DNA of 64,000 nucleotides from [Lactobacillus] rogosae. GTDB taxonomy: Bacteria; Bacillota; Clostridia; Lachnospirales; Lachnospiraceae. The stretch lies in assembly GCA_900112995.1 (NCBI GenBank), contig FONU01000019.1:16639-80638 (forward strand), given 5' to 3'. Positions 1 through 9,286 of this stretch are shown here, piece after piece. The notes beneath the pieces were generated by a model, which made no database searches, had not been told where the DNA came from, and saw nothing but the letters and a program-made list of their open reading frames with translations. The position numbers and the translations under genes are program-made. Each line of letters starts with the position of its first letter. The stretch's first letter is position 1.

Positions 1-604
1 TAACTGTTACAGTAAGATTATGTTCTCCCAAATGCTTAATCTTTTCCCAATGTTCCTCATCAAATAATACACCATTGGTCTTAATTCCAAATCTGCTTTC
101 TTTTCTTGCAAACCTAATTTCCTGCATCATTCTCATAATTGATGGACTTGCAAACGCATCTCCATTACCATCAGTCAAAACATAATCTGCTTTATCTAAA
201 TATGGTAATAATTTATCAATCATAATATTAACATTTTCAGTATATTTACTATCTCCCACAAATACTTTTTCTCTGCACGAAGGACAGCTATGATTACATA
301 CATAATCACACGCTACACTAAAATCAACAGGTGCATCAGATGTAACTGTTTTTCTATCAAATTCTTCTTCATCTAAATCTGGCAAAGTATCATTTTCTAA
401 AAAAGGACATGAAGTTTTTCTGCAAAATGCAAATGAACCATTTCTAATAGCATCTCTTTGTATTTCTGCCTTTTCACCCTTCCATATTTCATCAAGATCC
501 TGTTCAATTAAATTTCCAATAGTTCCATCTGTCCATCCACATATTCTTACTCTTCCATCTGGCAAAACATAACAATGTTCAAAAGGTCTATTACAGTATT
601 TCAT
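1..604 (-). CDS. Radical SAM/SPASM-like protein, C-terminus outside window
   Basis: The reading frame runs leftward from an ATG at 604 and is still open at base 1, so only about 201 N-terminal residues are visible. Residues near 100 carry a cysteine cluster, CDYVCNHSCPSC, resembling the CX3CX2C iron-sulfur ligand set of radical SAM enzymes. The first 30 residues contain further cysteines (CNRPFEHC ... RICGW) like the SPASM/twitch segments that bind auxiliary clusters. It is the last visible gene of the modification island, so a role in modifying a sugar or amino-acid substituent is an inference. The fold call is fairly safe; substrate unknown. Confidence 0.7.
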   Translation of the reverse strand, partial: MKYCNRPFEHCYVLPDGRVRICGWTDGTIGNLIEQDLDEIWKGEKAEIQRDAIRNGSFAFCRKTSCPFLENDTLPDLDEEEFDRKTVTSDAPVDFSVACDYVCNHSCPSCREKVFVGDSKYTENVNIMIDKLLPYLDKADYVLTDGNGDAFASPSIMRMMQEIRFARKESRFGIKTNGVLFDEEHWEKIKHLGEHNLTVTV

Positions 605-839
605 TCTTCTTACCTTCCTATTCTTTTAATCTTAAATTTATTGTTTTTTATATTTGATTATTATATTAGTTATTTTATTGCAGGTTTTATCATCTCCATT
701 TTATATGTAAAATTATTTTATTAAGTGCTGTATTATTTTTGCTTTATAAATGTATATATTTATAGAGCATCTCATAAAAGCATAAAATATACAATTAAAG
801 CACATCTCAAACAATATTTAGTTAGACATTTTTAACAAT
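605..839. other. AT-rich intergenic gap
   Basis: This 235-base stretch separates the radical SAM gene from the next methyltransferase gene. It is very AT-rich. I found no convincing open frame, RNA structure or strong promoter match. It probably holds the promoter of the radical SAM gene. Confidence 0.4.
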
Positions 840-1712
840 CTACGCTTGATAAGATGAATTTATAAATAAGAAATAATATTCATCTCTCTCTTTATAGTTC
901 CATATCATTTTTTTACATACAAACCCCTCCTCAAACATATCAGTTATTAAATTCGATATATAATATGGTTTAATACCAAAATCCATATATCCCGCATCTG
1001 TAACTTTATCATCCAATCTTATAAATCTCTCGTTTCTCGTCTTGCTTAAAATTACATATTTAGCTTTATTAAGCTGTTTAATAAATTGCGGTATATTTTC
1101 AACATAATCAATTACACCTGCAATATAATACAGATCAACATCTATTTGTGGCAATCTGTTTTTGTTTATATCACACACAATTGTATCATCTGTTCTTTTT
1201 TGATAATCCACACCATAATATTTAATATTTTGTGATAAAAATTCCTTCAACAAGCACTCACCGCACCCTATATCCATAACAGATTTTACATCACAAGGTA
1301 TTAATTGTGCTAAACTTCTAGCTCTCCTTTGCCACCCTGCACGCTGTCTTGCCAATGCATTATTGTCTTTTTCTTCAAATTCAATCCAATTTTTATCATC
1401 ATACACTTTATAATAAAAATTACTATCTAATTTCCAACCATTAAAAAAATGCTCATTTTCCTTCAATCCATATTCTTCTAACTTAATTTTTATTTCTGTA
1501 TATCTTCTTGTATCATTAATAATAACAATTATATTGTCTATATTTTCTTCTCTTAAATAACTATAATCATATACCTGTTTTTTTAATCCGTCATAACCAA
1601 ATTCTCCTTCTTCATCATCCAAAAAATATGATAGTTTCTCAAACCTATCCAACGTATACAATTTTTTTGCCCATTCTCCTGTCGGACAACCAATTAATTT
1701 TTTCATAATCAT
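840..1712 (-). CDS. Class I SAM-dependent methyltransferase with extra N-terminal domain
   Basis: The 290-residue protein has a class I methyltransferase motif I (VMDIGCGECLLKEF) at about residues 145-158, with the acidic loop-2 residue in YYGVDYQ downstream. The first roughly 110 residues (MKKLIGCPTGEWAKKL ...) look like the small Rossmann-like domain often joined to sugar-modifying enzymes, similar to the tail of the glycosyltransferase at 8007-9257. An AGAGAG stretch precedes the ATG-ATT-ATG start, so residue 1 or 3 could be the initiator. It lies in the modification island, so methylation of a glycan or its substituent is inferred. The acceptor is unknown. Confidence 0.7.
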   Translation of the reverse strand: MIMKKLIGCPTGEWAKKLYTLDRFEKLSYFLDDEEGEFGYDGLKKQVYDYSYLREENIDNIIVIINDTRRYTEIKIKLEEYGLKENEHFFNGWKLDSNFYYKVYDDKNWIEFEEKDNNALARQRAGWQRRARSLAQLIPCDVKSVMDIGCGECLLKEFLSQNIKYYGVDYQKRTDDTIVCDINKNRLPQIDVDLYYIAGVIDYVENIPQFIKQLNKAKYVILSKTRNERFIRLDDKVTDAGYMDFGIKPYYISNLITDMFEEGFVCKKMIWNYKERDEYYFLFINSSYQA

Positions 1713-1754
1713 TCACTCTCTTTCATTTAATTTAAATTATACATTACACATCTT

Positions 1755-2524
1755 TTATTTACGTGCCACAATAAAAGCATAGCCCCAGCCATTTAATTGT
1801 CGTTTATATATCTTCTTAACTGACAGCAATACGCATATTTTACTAAAGAATAAATACAACTTGCTTTTATTGCATTCTATCCTACTCTTATTTTTATAAA
1901 ATAATTTTGCTATTCTTCTTTCAAACAACATTCTGTGAACATTAAAATCTATTCGAAAAGACTCGTTATTTTTATATATAAAACCTTTATTTTCTAACTC
2001 TGCAACATATCTTTCAAATGTTCTTCTTTTCCAACCACTGCCTTGCAATTCATATGGTGCTATTTGTTCACATATACACAATACCCCCCCACTTTTAATT
2101 TGTTATATGCGTTTTGTATTAATTCATTTACTGTATCATCAGTTATATGCGCCAAAACGGCTACAATATATATCATATCATAACTCTCATCACCTTTAAT
2201 TCCATCTCCTGAACATTCAAAATTCACATTAGAATACTCTTTACATCGCTCTTTCGCTACTTTTAACATTTCACTTGAAATATCAACCCCTGTGAATTTA
2301 TAATTATCATTATATAATATTCGTAAATATTCACCATCTCCGCAACCTAAATCTGCTATTTTTTTCACTTTATATTTTTTTATTAGTCTTCTTAGTGTTC
2401 TTATAATTATTTCTCTTCTTTTCACATAATAAGGTGCTGCTGTAATCGTATATAATTTTTCACCTTTGTATTGATATTCCCTTAATGCACGAGCAGACCA
2501 ATAATCCTCATTCTTCTCTATCAT
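1755..2524 (-). pseudogene. SAM-dependent methyltransferase split at a G7 tract (possibly phase-variable OFF)
   Basis: The first part, 2524 down to 2060, encodes a class I methyltransferase domain with motif I (IADLGCGDGEYLRIL) and ends prematurely after LKVGGYCVYVNK. The second part is open from about 2081 to 1755 in another frame and encodes the natural continuation (CICEQIAPYELQGSGW ...). The frames meet at a run of seven G on the coding strand. Eight G would join them as LKVGGVLCICEQI, a normal end-of-fold motif, giving one 256-residue protein. The start overlaps the end of the mutase gene by 4 bases, so the two are translationally coupled. Options are a slipped-strand phase switch, a fixed mutation, or a homopolymer sequencing error. 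Confidence 0.75.
2084..2090 (-). repeat. G7 mononucleotide tract inside methyltransferase gene
   Basis: Seven consecutive C on the plus strand read as GTG GGG GGG in the coding direction. It sits exactly where the reading frame breaks. A run like this stands out in such an AT-rich locus and is the kind of tract that slips during replication. Confidence 0.8.
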
Positions 2525-4422
2525 AGTCTTTTATCTCCATACTTACTTTTAAATATATATTCTGCCTTTTTAATATTTTCTATACACTTATTTATTCTGG
2601 AATCAACCGACATTATTAAACCATCTTTTTCTATTGCTAAACCACCATTACTCATTTGAATCTGCCATTGTTTAGCCATTTTAAACTCATCAGAATCTAA
2701 CCATAATTGTGGTACAGGAAGCCACCCAGCCACAAATGCAATATAAAGTCCTTTTGCAGAATATAAGTTAGGAATACTATTTTCCATTACTTTTAATAAT
2801 TTTCTTGTATCATTTTCAAGCTGCATCATTCTTACTGCAATTTTATCTTCTGCCTCTGTAATAATATCTAATTCTTTTTTCTTATTCCTATATTCATGCA
2901 ATGCTTTACGAGTAATTTTTATACTATCATTTATTATATCCGGTGTTGCCAAATATAAAGCCTCACTGTAACTTACCACATGAATTATTTCTGGATTACA
3001 TATATTATACGGATCAATATCATCCATCATAGCAGTAACTGCTGCTAATTGAATCTTCGCCTCTTCAATATCAGGTTTAAAATAATCCAATCCAGCTCTC
3101 GTCTGAAATATTACTCTAAAATTACTATCTTCTAATTCTTTAATCAGCTTCAGCACTACTCTTGATTTTGCAAGATCCTGTATTCCCCAGGTGCTACGTG
3201 GCGTATTTAACATATTTTGTAATATAAAATATTTAACACCACATTTTTTTGCCATTTTCGCTGCCAAAACTTCTGCCAGTATATATGTTACGTCATCACA
3301 ACCTCGAAATGCAAAATGATGTGACACATTTGTCTCAACCGGTGTATTATTAACCGCAACATATTTCATTGTATCAATATGTTCATTTAGATTTTGATAC
3401 AAGTTATTAACACCTCTTCCATCTAACTCATCAAACCACCATAATGAAAGAGCATGCCAGGCAATATGTATTGTTCTTTCGTACATTTCAGCCATATTTC
3501 TAACATTTTTTGTTGCTGAATATGTCCTTACAAGCATAGGTTTTGCTGCATTCCAAATATCTATATATTCTTTTTCTGAATTGACAGGTACTCCTCCTCC
3601 ATTAATTTTACCACTCCAATTTTCACCAAAATTAGATTGTGATAACTGTGACGAACCTATCGATAATATATCCAAATATCCTGAATTGGCAAGTATCCTG
3701 CACCATTCTAAATACTGTTTCAAACAATCTTCTCTTGTCATATCTGGTGAATATGGACCTGAATGTGCCCTTATTAATGGTGCAAATCCACAATTAAATC
3801 CATTATCTAATCGCTTGATTAATGAATCTGTTGTTTTTCCATAATCACTATATTTCTTTTTATCTAAAGGTTTTTCATTTTTATAAGCACCATCTGTTAT
3901 AATACTTTTTCCAAATTTCAATATTTCACGATCATATTTACAGCCTGACACAATATTTTCTGGCATTTCTTCTTCAGGTACTCCCATTACCGCCAGTGTT
4001 TCTTCTGCTGACTCTCCACCTTTAAATGTACTAATTCTTCCGTTATACTCTTTTTCTATCATTTCACAAGCAGGCTTTAATCCAGCAAAATATATGCTCT
4101 TGACTACAGCCTCTAAACATTCATAGCATCTTTGATCTTTTAATAGTGTAACAAAACGACCTACTATATTTACAGCATCATTAGGATCTAAGCGATATGA
4201 AATACCAATATGTTTTATTTCATTTTCTTTAATCCATTCTACAATTATTTTTTTACTTTCTTCACTTTCCAAAGATTCCAAGGCTCTTTCTTCTCTTGCC
4301 GTTGACATAATCACCGTATACCCACAGTCTTTTAATAGTGCTGCTGCTGCATATACTCCCATCGTATGTGCATCAATCAGTGTTTTTATTAATCCAAATT
4401 TTTCATTCTTTTGAGCTTTCAT
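2521..4422 (-). CDS. B12-binding glutamate-mutase-like fusion protein
   Basis: This 633-residue protein starts with a cobalamin-binding type domain. At about residues 17-22 it has DAHTMG, matching the DxHxxG signature in which histidine ligates cobalt, and ISYRL further on fits the second nucleotide-loop motif. The later part (about residues 290-520, with QNMLNTPRSTWG, TRAGLDYF and DDIDPYNICNPE) resembles the TIM-barrel catalytic subunit of coenzyme-B12 carbon-skeleton mutases such as glutamate mutase. In glutamate mutase these are separate proteins; here they are joined. Neighbours are an opine-dehydrogenase-like enzyme, an ATP-grasp ligase and an aminotransferase, so rearrangement of an amino-acid-like building block is inferred. 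Substrate unknown. Confidence 0.6.
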   Translation of the reverse strand: MKAQKNEKFGLIKTLIDAHTMGVYAAAALLKDCGYTVIMSTAREERALESLESEESKKIIVEWIKENEIKHIGISYRLDPNDAVNIVGRFVTLLKDQRCYECLEAVVKSIYFAGLKPACEMIEKEYNGRISTFKGGESAEETLAVMGVPEEEMPENIVSGCKYDREILKFGKSIITDGAYKNEKPLDKKKYSDYGKTTDSLIKRLDNGFNCGFAPLIRAHSGPYSPDMTREDCLKQYLEWCRILANSGYLDILSIGSSQLSQSNFGENWSGKINGGGVPVNSEKEYIDIWNAAKPMLVRTYSATKNVRNMAEMYERTIHIAWHALSLWWFDELDGRGVNNLYQNLNEHIDTMKYVAVNNTPVETNVSHHFAFRGCDDVTYILAEVLAAKMAKKCGVKYFILQNMLNTPRSTWGIQDLAKSRVVLKLIKELEDSNFRVIFQTRAGLDYFKPDIEEAKIQLAAVTAMMDDIDPYNICNPEIIHVVSYSEALYLATPDIINDSIKITRKALHEYRNKKKELDIITEAEDKIAVRMMQLENDTRKLLKVMENSIPNLYSAKGLYIAFVAGWLPVPQLWLDSDEFKMAKQWQIQMSNGGLAIEKDGLIMSVDSRINKCIENIKKAEYIFKSKYGDKRL

Positions 4423-4434
4423 AATTCAAACCTC

Positions 4435-5493
4435 TTATTTTTCACTATATGATTTTATAATGCACAATGGAAATGTTCTTCCACTTTTTCTAAAATCTGT
4501 TTCATATACCGCATTAGCTAATTCAATAATATTGGTAATATGTGGAGTTTCCACTTTTAATTCACTTGCAATATGTTCTATTGGAACTAACCCATTAGGA
4601 ACATCTTCTAATATATATCTGCTATTCAAAGATGGAGGTGCATCAATTTCCTTATATGCACAATTATTTTTTATGCACTCATATAAGTTATCACCTGTTA
4701 TCTCATATGTTCTTCTAAGCCAATCAGCTACTGTTTCTATAGAATACCCTATTTTATTCGCAACTGCTAATCTTTCACCATCCATTTTTTCAAGATATTT
4801 TGCAACAGTTTTTGATATTCCATCATAATAATATTTAAATGCAACTTTATCATTTTCAATCCAACCAATATTCATAAGTACAGGTGCGCAATGTAATATC
4901 ATTCCTACATTCGACAATGAGATTCTCATTATACTATCATCTACAAGAAAATATTTCTTTAATGAAGCCGGCATTTTGTCCATTACCATATGCATATTAC
5001 AATTAGACAATCCTGCTATCTTAACATCTTTTTTCATCGCAAATATAGTTACCTCATTCAATTCACTTCTTCTACAAGTATAAACAATTGTCTGCGTTTC
5101 TGCTATCTGTGGCAGTTCTTTTACTCCACATTTTTTTAATTCTTCTGCAAAATGTATTGCCCCAAATGTTCTTCCTGGATTAAGCACTATAATTGTTTTT
5201 TTATTAATATATGGTGCAATCTTTTTGGCTATATCTGCATATGCATTACTTGGAACTGTCACTAATATATAATCTGAAATTACCTCTTCTATTATATCTG
5301 AAGCCTTTTCAATTTTTGCAATTCCTTCTATTTCACCTAAACAATGTATTGTTCCATCATTTATAACATCTTTTATATGTTCTCTTGTTCGATTCCACAA
5401 TGTAACTTTTTCACCATTCAGCGAAAGGTATGCTGCCATCGCAAGTCCCTGATGACCACCACCACATACAAAATATGTCCGTTGTTCTTCCAT
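4435..5493 (-). CDS. NAD(P)-dependent octopine/nopaline dehydrogenase-family protein
   Basis: The 352-residue protein opens with a Rossmann nucleotide-binding motif (YFVCGGGHQGLAMAAYL) at residues 7-23. It has the overall size and two-domain layout of the opine dehydrogenase family, with VTVPSNAY and a helical C-terminal domain. Family members reductively join an amino acid amine to a keto acid. It lies 12 bases after the ATP-grasp gene and just before the B12 mutase-like gene, all on one strand, so an operon is likely. A role in making an N-carboxyalkyl amino acid decorating a surface glycan is a guess. A plain beta-hydroxyacid-type dehydrogenase cannot be excluded. Confidence 0.65.
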   Translation of the reverse strand: MEEQRTYFVCGGGHQGLAMAAYLSLNGEKVTLWNRTREHIKDVINDGTIHCLGEIEGIAKIEKASDIIEEVISDYILVTVPSNAYADIAKKIAPYINKKTIIVLNPGRTFGAIHFAEELKKCGVKELPQIAETQTIVYTCRRSELNEVTIFAMKKDVKIAGLSNCNMHMVMDKMPASLKKYFLVDDSIMRISLSNVGMILHCAPVLMNIGWIENDKVAFKYYYDGISKTVAKYLEKMDGERLAVANKIGYSIETVADWLRRTYEITGDNLYECIKNNCAYKEIDAPPSLNSRYILEDVPNGLVPIEHIASELKVETPHITNIIELANAVYETDFRKSGRTFPLCIIKSYSEK

Positions 5494-5497
5494 TTAC

Positions 5498-6751
5498 TTA
5501 TCCTCTTATATCAAAACATTCCCTATACATTATGTCTTTCCCATTAGTAGCTATGATTTGGGTCATTTCCAGTAGTTTTTTTCTTTTCTCTAATATTTCT
5601 TCAACAGACTCTGCTTCTAATAACACTCCCATAACTCTATCGCTGCTTACAAGTCGCTGTCTTATTTCAGAATTTTTTTCTTTATATTGAAAAAACTCTT
5701 TTATAATATCTTCCTGCTTTGCTTTTTCAAAGCCATCAATTCTTTCAATCACTCCATTATAAGCATATATATAATCCATTTCATATAACTTTTTCTTATT
5801 TGATAACTTAATATCCGAATTAATGTTATCAACAACAAAATCTGTATACAATTTCATTATATCTACATCTGTAATATATTCTATAAGTTTATATTTTGAA
5901 CCTCCTCCCATTCTGGCACTGAATTCTAATACGAATATATCATTATCCTGAACAATAGCCTGAACCAGCATTGGTCCATCTTTTATATCAAATGTTTTAC
6001 TTATTTTTTTTGATATTTCATATATCTGATGTTGTAAATCATACGAAATGTCATCTATTGAATAAAAGCTTTGATATATTGTAAATGCCCCTGTCCCTGC
6101 ATTCATTTTATTAGTTCTGGTAACATCTAAAATTAATGGTTCATATTCTTTTACCCATATATCTATTGAAATTTCATACCCACTTAAATACTTTTCCACT
6201 ACAATTTTGCTGCTTCTGCTTAGGGAAAAAGCTGTATCGACTGCACCTTTTAACTGTTCTATATTCTCAACTTTTTTAACGCCCTTTGAGCTGTTGCAAT
6301 CACAAGGTTTCACTACATATGGAAAATCATTAAACTTTTGAAATTCCTCTTTATCTATTTTGTTTTCATATAATTTATACATTGCTGTTGGAATGTTATT
6401 TTCTTCAAACCTTTGTTTCATATAAAACTTATTAGTTACACTTTCTGCACAAGCTTTAGACAAATAAAATGGCATATGCAGCTTTTCAGATACATTGGCT
6501 ACCGTTAGTAACGCCTGGTCAGTGCATGCAGTAATAATAGTATCAACCTGTTCTGTCTTGGCAATATCATATATTGCTTGTTCATCTAAAGTACTTACTT
6601 GCATAAAACAATCCGCTTCCTTTTTGGCTGGAGGATTATCCAAATAATCTGCAAGAATAATATAGTATTTTTTTTGTTTTAATTCATTAATTAAGGCAAT
6701 TTGATCATATCCCCCGGCTAAAACAAGAGCTTTCTTTTTATTATTATTCAA
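5498..6751 (-). CDS. ATP-grasp carboxylate-amine ligase
   Basis: The 417-residue protein has the ATP-grasp layout: an N-terminal Rossmann-like domain (ALVLAGGYDQIALINEL), the ATP-binding middle (FPYVVKPCDCNSSKGV near residue 150, IVVEKYLSGYEISID near 190), and the metal-binding FVLEFSARMGGGSK near 280. Such enzymes use ATP to activate a carboxylate as acyl phosphate and couple it to an amine or thiol. The gene is 2 bases from the aminotransferase gene upstream. It may join an amino acid to an amino sugar or to the product of the neighbouring dehydrogenase; that is inference. Confidence 0.75.
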   Translation of the reverse strand: MNNNKKKALVLAGGYDQIALINELKQKKYYIILADYLDNPPAKKEADCFMQVSTLDEQAIYDIAKTEQVDTIITACTDQALLTVANVSEKLHMPFYLSKACAESVTNKFYMKQRFEENNIPTAMYKLYENKIDKEEFQKFNDFPYVVKPCDCNSSKGVKKVENIEQLKGAVDTAFSLSRSSKIVVEKYLSGYEISIDIWVKEYEPLILDVTRTNKMNAGTGAFTIYQSFYSIDDISYDLQHQIYEISKKISKTFDIKDGPMLVQAIVQDNDIFVLEFSARMGGGSKYKLIEYITDVDIMKLYTDFVVDNINSDIKLSNKKKLYEMDYIYAYNGVIERIDGFEKAKQEDIIKEFFQYKEKNSEIRQRLVSSDRVMGVLLEAESVEEILEKRKKLLEMTQIIATNGKDIMYRECFDIRG

Positions 6752-6753
6752 AA

Positions 6754-7881
6754 TTAATCTCTCCCAATATTAACATATTCATATATACCATCAATTACTC
6801 TATCCATTTCACTCTTCTGTATATCTTCATAAAATGGAAGAACCAATATTTTATCAGATAGTTCTCTAGCATTGTCTAATTGATTATTTCTATATTTATT
6901 CTTAAAACAAGCTTGATCAGCTGTTATTGGATAAAAATATTTTCTTGAATAAATCTCTTTACTGCGCAAATATTTGTATAACCCATCCCTTGATATACCA
7001 TCTGTTTTATTATCTACAATGATTGGATAGTAAGCATAATTAGTTACTACATTATCTATTTTATTAAACAAGTGAATATCTTTTAATTCACTTATTTTTT
7101 CATTATAATAGCTACATCTTTTCTCTCTGGCTTTTATCGTTTCATCTATATGTTTCAAATTACAAAGCCCCATAATAGCTGAAAATTCATTCATTTTCGC
7201 ATTAGCACCTATTGAAACTACTAGTTCCTCGCCACGTATACCAAAATTTTTCAAATTATATAATTTATCATATAATTTTACATCCGAAAATGTAACAGCA
7301 CCACCTTCAATGGTATTAAAAACCTTAGTTGCATGAAAGCTAAATATACTGGCATCACCATAATTGCCTATGCCTTTTCCATTGTACTTAATTCCAAAGG
7401 CGTGTGCTGCATCATAAATAACTTTTAAATTATATTTGTCTGCTATTCTTTGAATTTCATCTACATTACATACATTTCCATATACATGTACCGGAAGAAT
7501 TGCCACTGTATTTTCTGTAATTAAATCTTCTATTTTAGTTTCATCTATTGTTCCATCACTTTGTTTTATATCACAAAATACCGGTTTTAACCTGTTCCTA
7601 ACGATTGCATGTGTTGTAGATATAAATGTAAAAGGAGTTGTTATAATTTCTGAACCCTCGGGAAAATCAAAAGCTTGAATTGCAAGTTCCAAACCCATAT
7701 GTCCATTTACCATTAATGATAAACTCGGTACCTCAAGATAATTCTTTAATTTTTCTTCTAACTGCTGATGATATGTTCCCATATTTGTAATCCAATGCGA
7801 ATCCCATAATGATTTTATTTCATTTACATATTCTTCAAATGGTGGCATTGATGGTCTGGTTACTAATATTTTATCTTCCAT
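6754..7881 (-). CDS. DegT/DnrJ/EryC1-family sugar aminotransferase
   Basis: I start the gene at 7881 rather than the longer option at 7896, because GGAGATG lies 9 bases upstream of this ATG. The 375-residue protein has the fold-type I PLP pattern of DegT enzymes: the N-terminal TNMGTYHQQLE, TTPFTFISTTHA, YDAAHAFG with the aspartate that holds the PLP ring nitrogen, and SFHATKVFNTIEGG with the Schiff-base lysine. Family members transaminate nucleotide-linked keto sugars. It heads the four-gene set with the ATP-grasp, opine-dehydrogenase-like and B12-mutase-like genes. Confidence 0.85.
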   Translation of the reverse strand: MEDKILVTRPSMPPFEEYVNEIKSLWDSHWITNMGTYHQQLEEKLKNYLEVPSLSLMVNGHMGLELAIQAFDFPEGSEIITTPFTFISTTHAIVRNRLKPVFCDIKQSDGTIDETKIEDLITENTVAILPVHVYGNVCNVDEIQRIADKYNLKVIYDAAHAFGIKYNGKGIGNYGDASIFSFHATKVFNTIEGGAVTFSDVKLYDKLYNLKNFGIRGEELVVSIGANAKMNEFSAIMGLCNLKHIDETIKAREKRCSYYNEKISELKDIHLFNKIDNVVTNYAYYPIIVDNKTDGISRDGLYKYLRSKEIYSRKYFYPITADQACFKNKYRNNQLDNARELSDKILVLPFYEDIQKSEMDRVIDGIYEYVNIGRD

Positions 7882-7896
7882 GATTTTCATCTCCAT

Positions 7897-8006
7897 TTAT
7901 TAAATATTCATTTCTAATATTTACATAGTCTCTAATGCTTCATTAATTAACATCGTCATCTTATTCGCACCTAAATCTGACAAGTGCTTTCTGGTCTTAT
8001 CCTATT
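7897..8006 (-). pseudogene. Possible 3' gene remnant
   Basis: Between the aminotransferase and glycosyltransferase genes, one minus-strand frame reads DKTRKHLSDLGANKMTML followed by INEALETM and a stop. It has no start of its own after the preceding stop codon. The composition looks like a protein C-terminus, so this may be the tail of a lost gene, left after island rearrangement. The evidence is weak. Confidence 0.25.
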
Positions 8007-9257
8007 CTATAATATCGACCATATAAAATCAGAAAAGCCATTATCTTTTAAGGAGTTCTCTATTTCTTCCTGATATCTCTTCTTTATCGCAATTATCACT
8101 CCTATATCATCTTTATTACCTTTTACATCTTGTAAATGCAGTACCTTTTTACCACAAAATACTCCATTAGTGCTTTGATTATTTGAAATGACATATCCAT
8201 CAAATTTCAATCCTCTTTTATCCAGAAATTCTGTTATAATCCCAGACACATCTCCTGTTCCCATCACATATACCTGATTATGCTGTTCTATATACTGTAT
8301 CATTCTTTCAATTTCATTTTTATATTCATATTTATATTGTATTAATTCATTCCAATACATATCAACATCAAATAGTAATCTGTCATTTACTCTATCTTTC
8401 AATTCTGATAAAGCTTCATCCTTAATTTCATTATTTAGCAGAAAGAAAGCTGCCCCTTTATAGAATCCATTTATAATGCCATCTACCTGTTCTTTATATT
8501 CATTCTTGGTATATACATTTAACTCAGTAAAAAAACGTGCCATATCTAGAGAAAATGTTATATAATTTTCTAATTCATTAATTTTTTTTGACCACGATCC
8601 TGCTGTCATATATCTATATACAGACATAATCCTGTTAAAATAATGTATTTCCCCTTTTGTCGCACAATATATCATTAATGTCCAATCTCCTATACTACAT
8701 TCCTTAAAAGGCTTGTCCATTATAAACATATTTTTTTTCATAATCATAGATGCTGTCGGGAAACAATTTTTCTTATGAATAAGGATTTCCTGCATCGATA
8801 CATCTTTATCCTCATCGAAACCATCTATAGCTTCCATTTCTCCTGTTCTGCAATCATAACATATTCCGTTATGTGCAGTCATAACACAATCCTTGTGATT
8901 TTCTAAATAGTCAAGCTGCAATTGAACTTTATAGTTATCAATCCAATAATCGTCACCCTCACACCAGGCTAAATAATCCCCCTTTGCATAATTTTCTACA
9001 ATATTATAAAGTTCAGCCCCAAGCATTTTCTCTCTATGTTTATTTTTCTGCTCATAAAACACCTTAATAATATCAGGATAGTTCTTTTCGTACTCTTTTA
9101 AAATATCTATAGTCCCATCTGTTGAAGCATCATCGTGAATAAGTATTTCATATTTGTATTCAGTTTTTTGGTTTAAAAAGCTTTCTATTGTTCTTCTAAT
9201 ATAATCTTTATGATTATATACTACACATAAAATTGTTAATTTTACATTATTTTCCAT
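8007..9257 (-). CDS. GT2-family glycosyltransferase with C-terminal Rossmann-like domain
   Basis: The 416-residue protein begins with a family 2 glycosyltransferase domain: VKLTILCVVYNHKDYI, then HDDASTDGT with the nucleotide-sugar aspartate, and WCEGDDYW with the metal-binding DxD-like acid cluster near residue 100. The last 90 residues (QVYVMGTGDVSGII ...) form a separate small nucleotide-binding-like domain ending at the stop. AGGAGA precedes the ATG closely. It probably adds one sugar of the surface or flagellar glycan. Donor and acceptor cannot be read from the sequence. Confidence 0.8.
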   Translation of the reverse strand: MENNVKLTILCVVYNHKDYIRRTIESFLNQKTEYKYEILIHDDASTDGTIDILKEYEKNYPDIIKVFYEQKNKHREKMLGAELYNIVENYAKGDYLAWCEGDDYWIDNYKVQLQLDYLENHKDCVMTAHNGICYDCRTGEMEAIDGFDEDKDVSMQEILIHKKNCFPTASMIMKKNMFIMDKPFKECSIGDWTLMIYCATKGEIHYFNRIMSVYRYMTAGSWSKKINELENYITFSLDMARFFTELNVYTKNEYKEQVDGIINGFYKGAAFFLLNNEIKDEALSELKDRVNDRLLFDVDMYWNELIQYKYEYKNEIERMIQYIEQHNQVYVMGTGDVSGIITEFLDKRGLKFDGYVISNNQSTNGVFCGKKVLHLQDVKGNKDDIGVIIAIKKRYQEEIENSLKDNGFSDFIWSIL

Positions 9258-9286
9258 AGTCTTCTCCTAATATTATTAAGTGTTTA

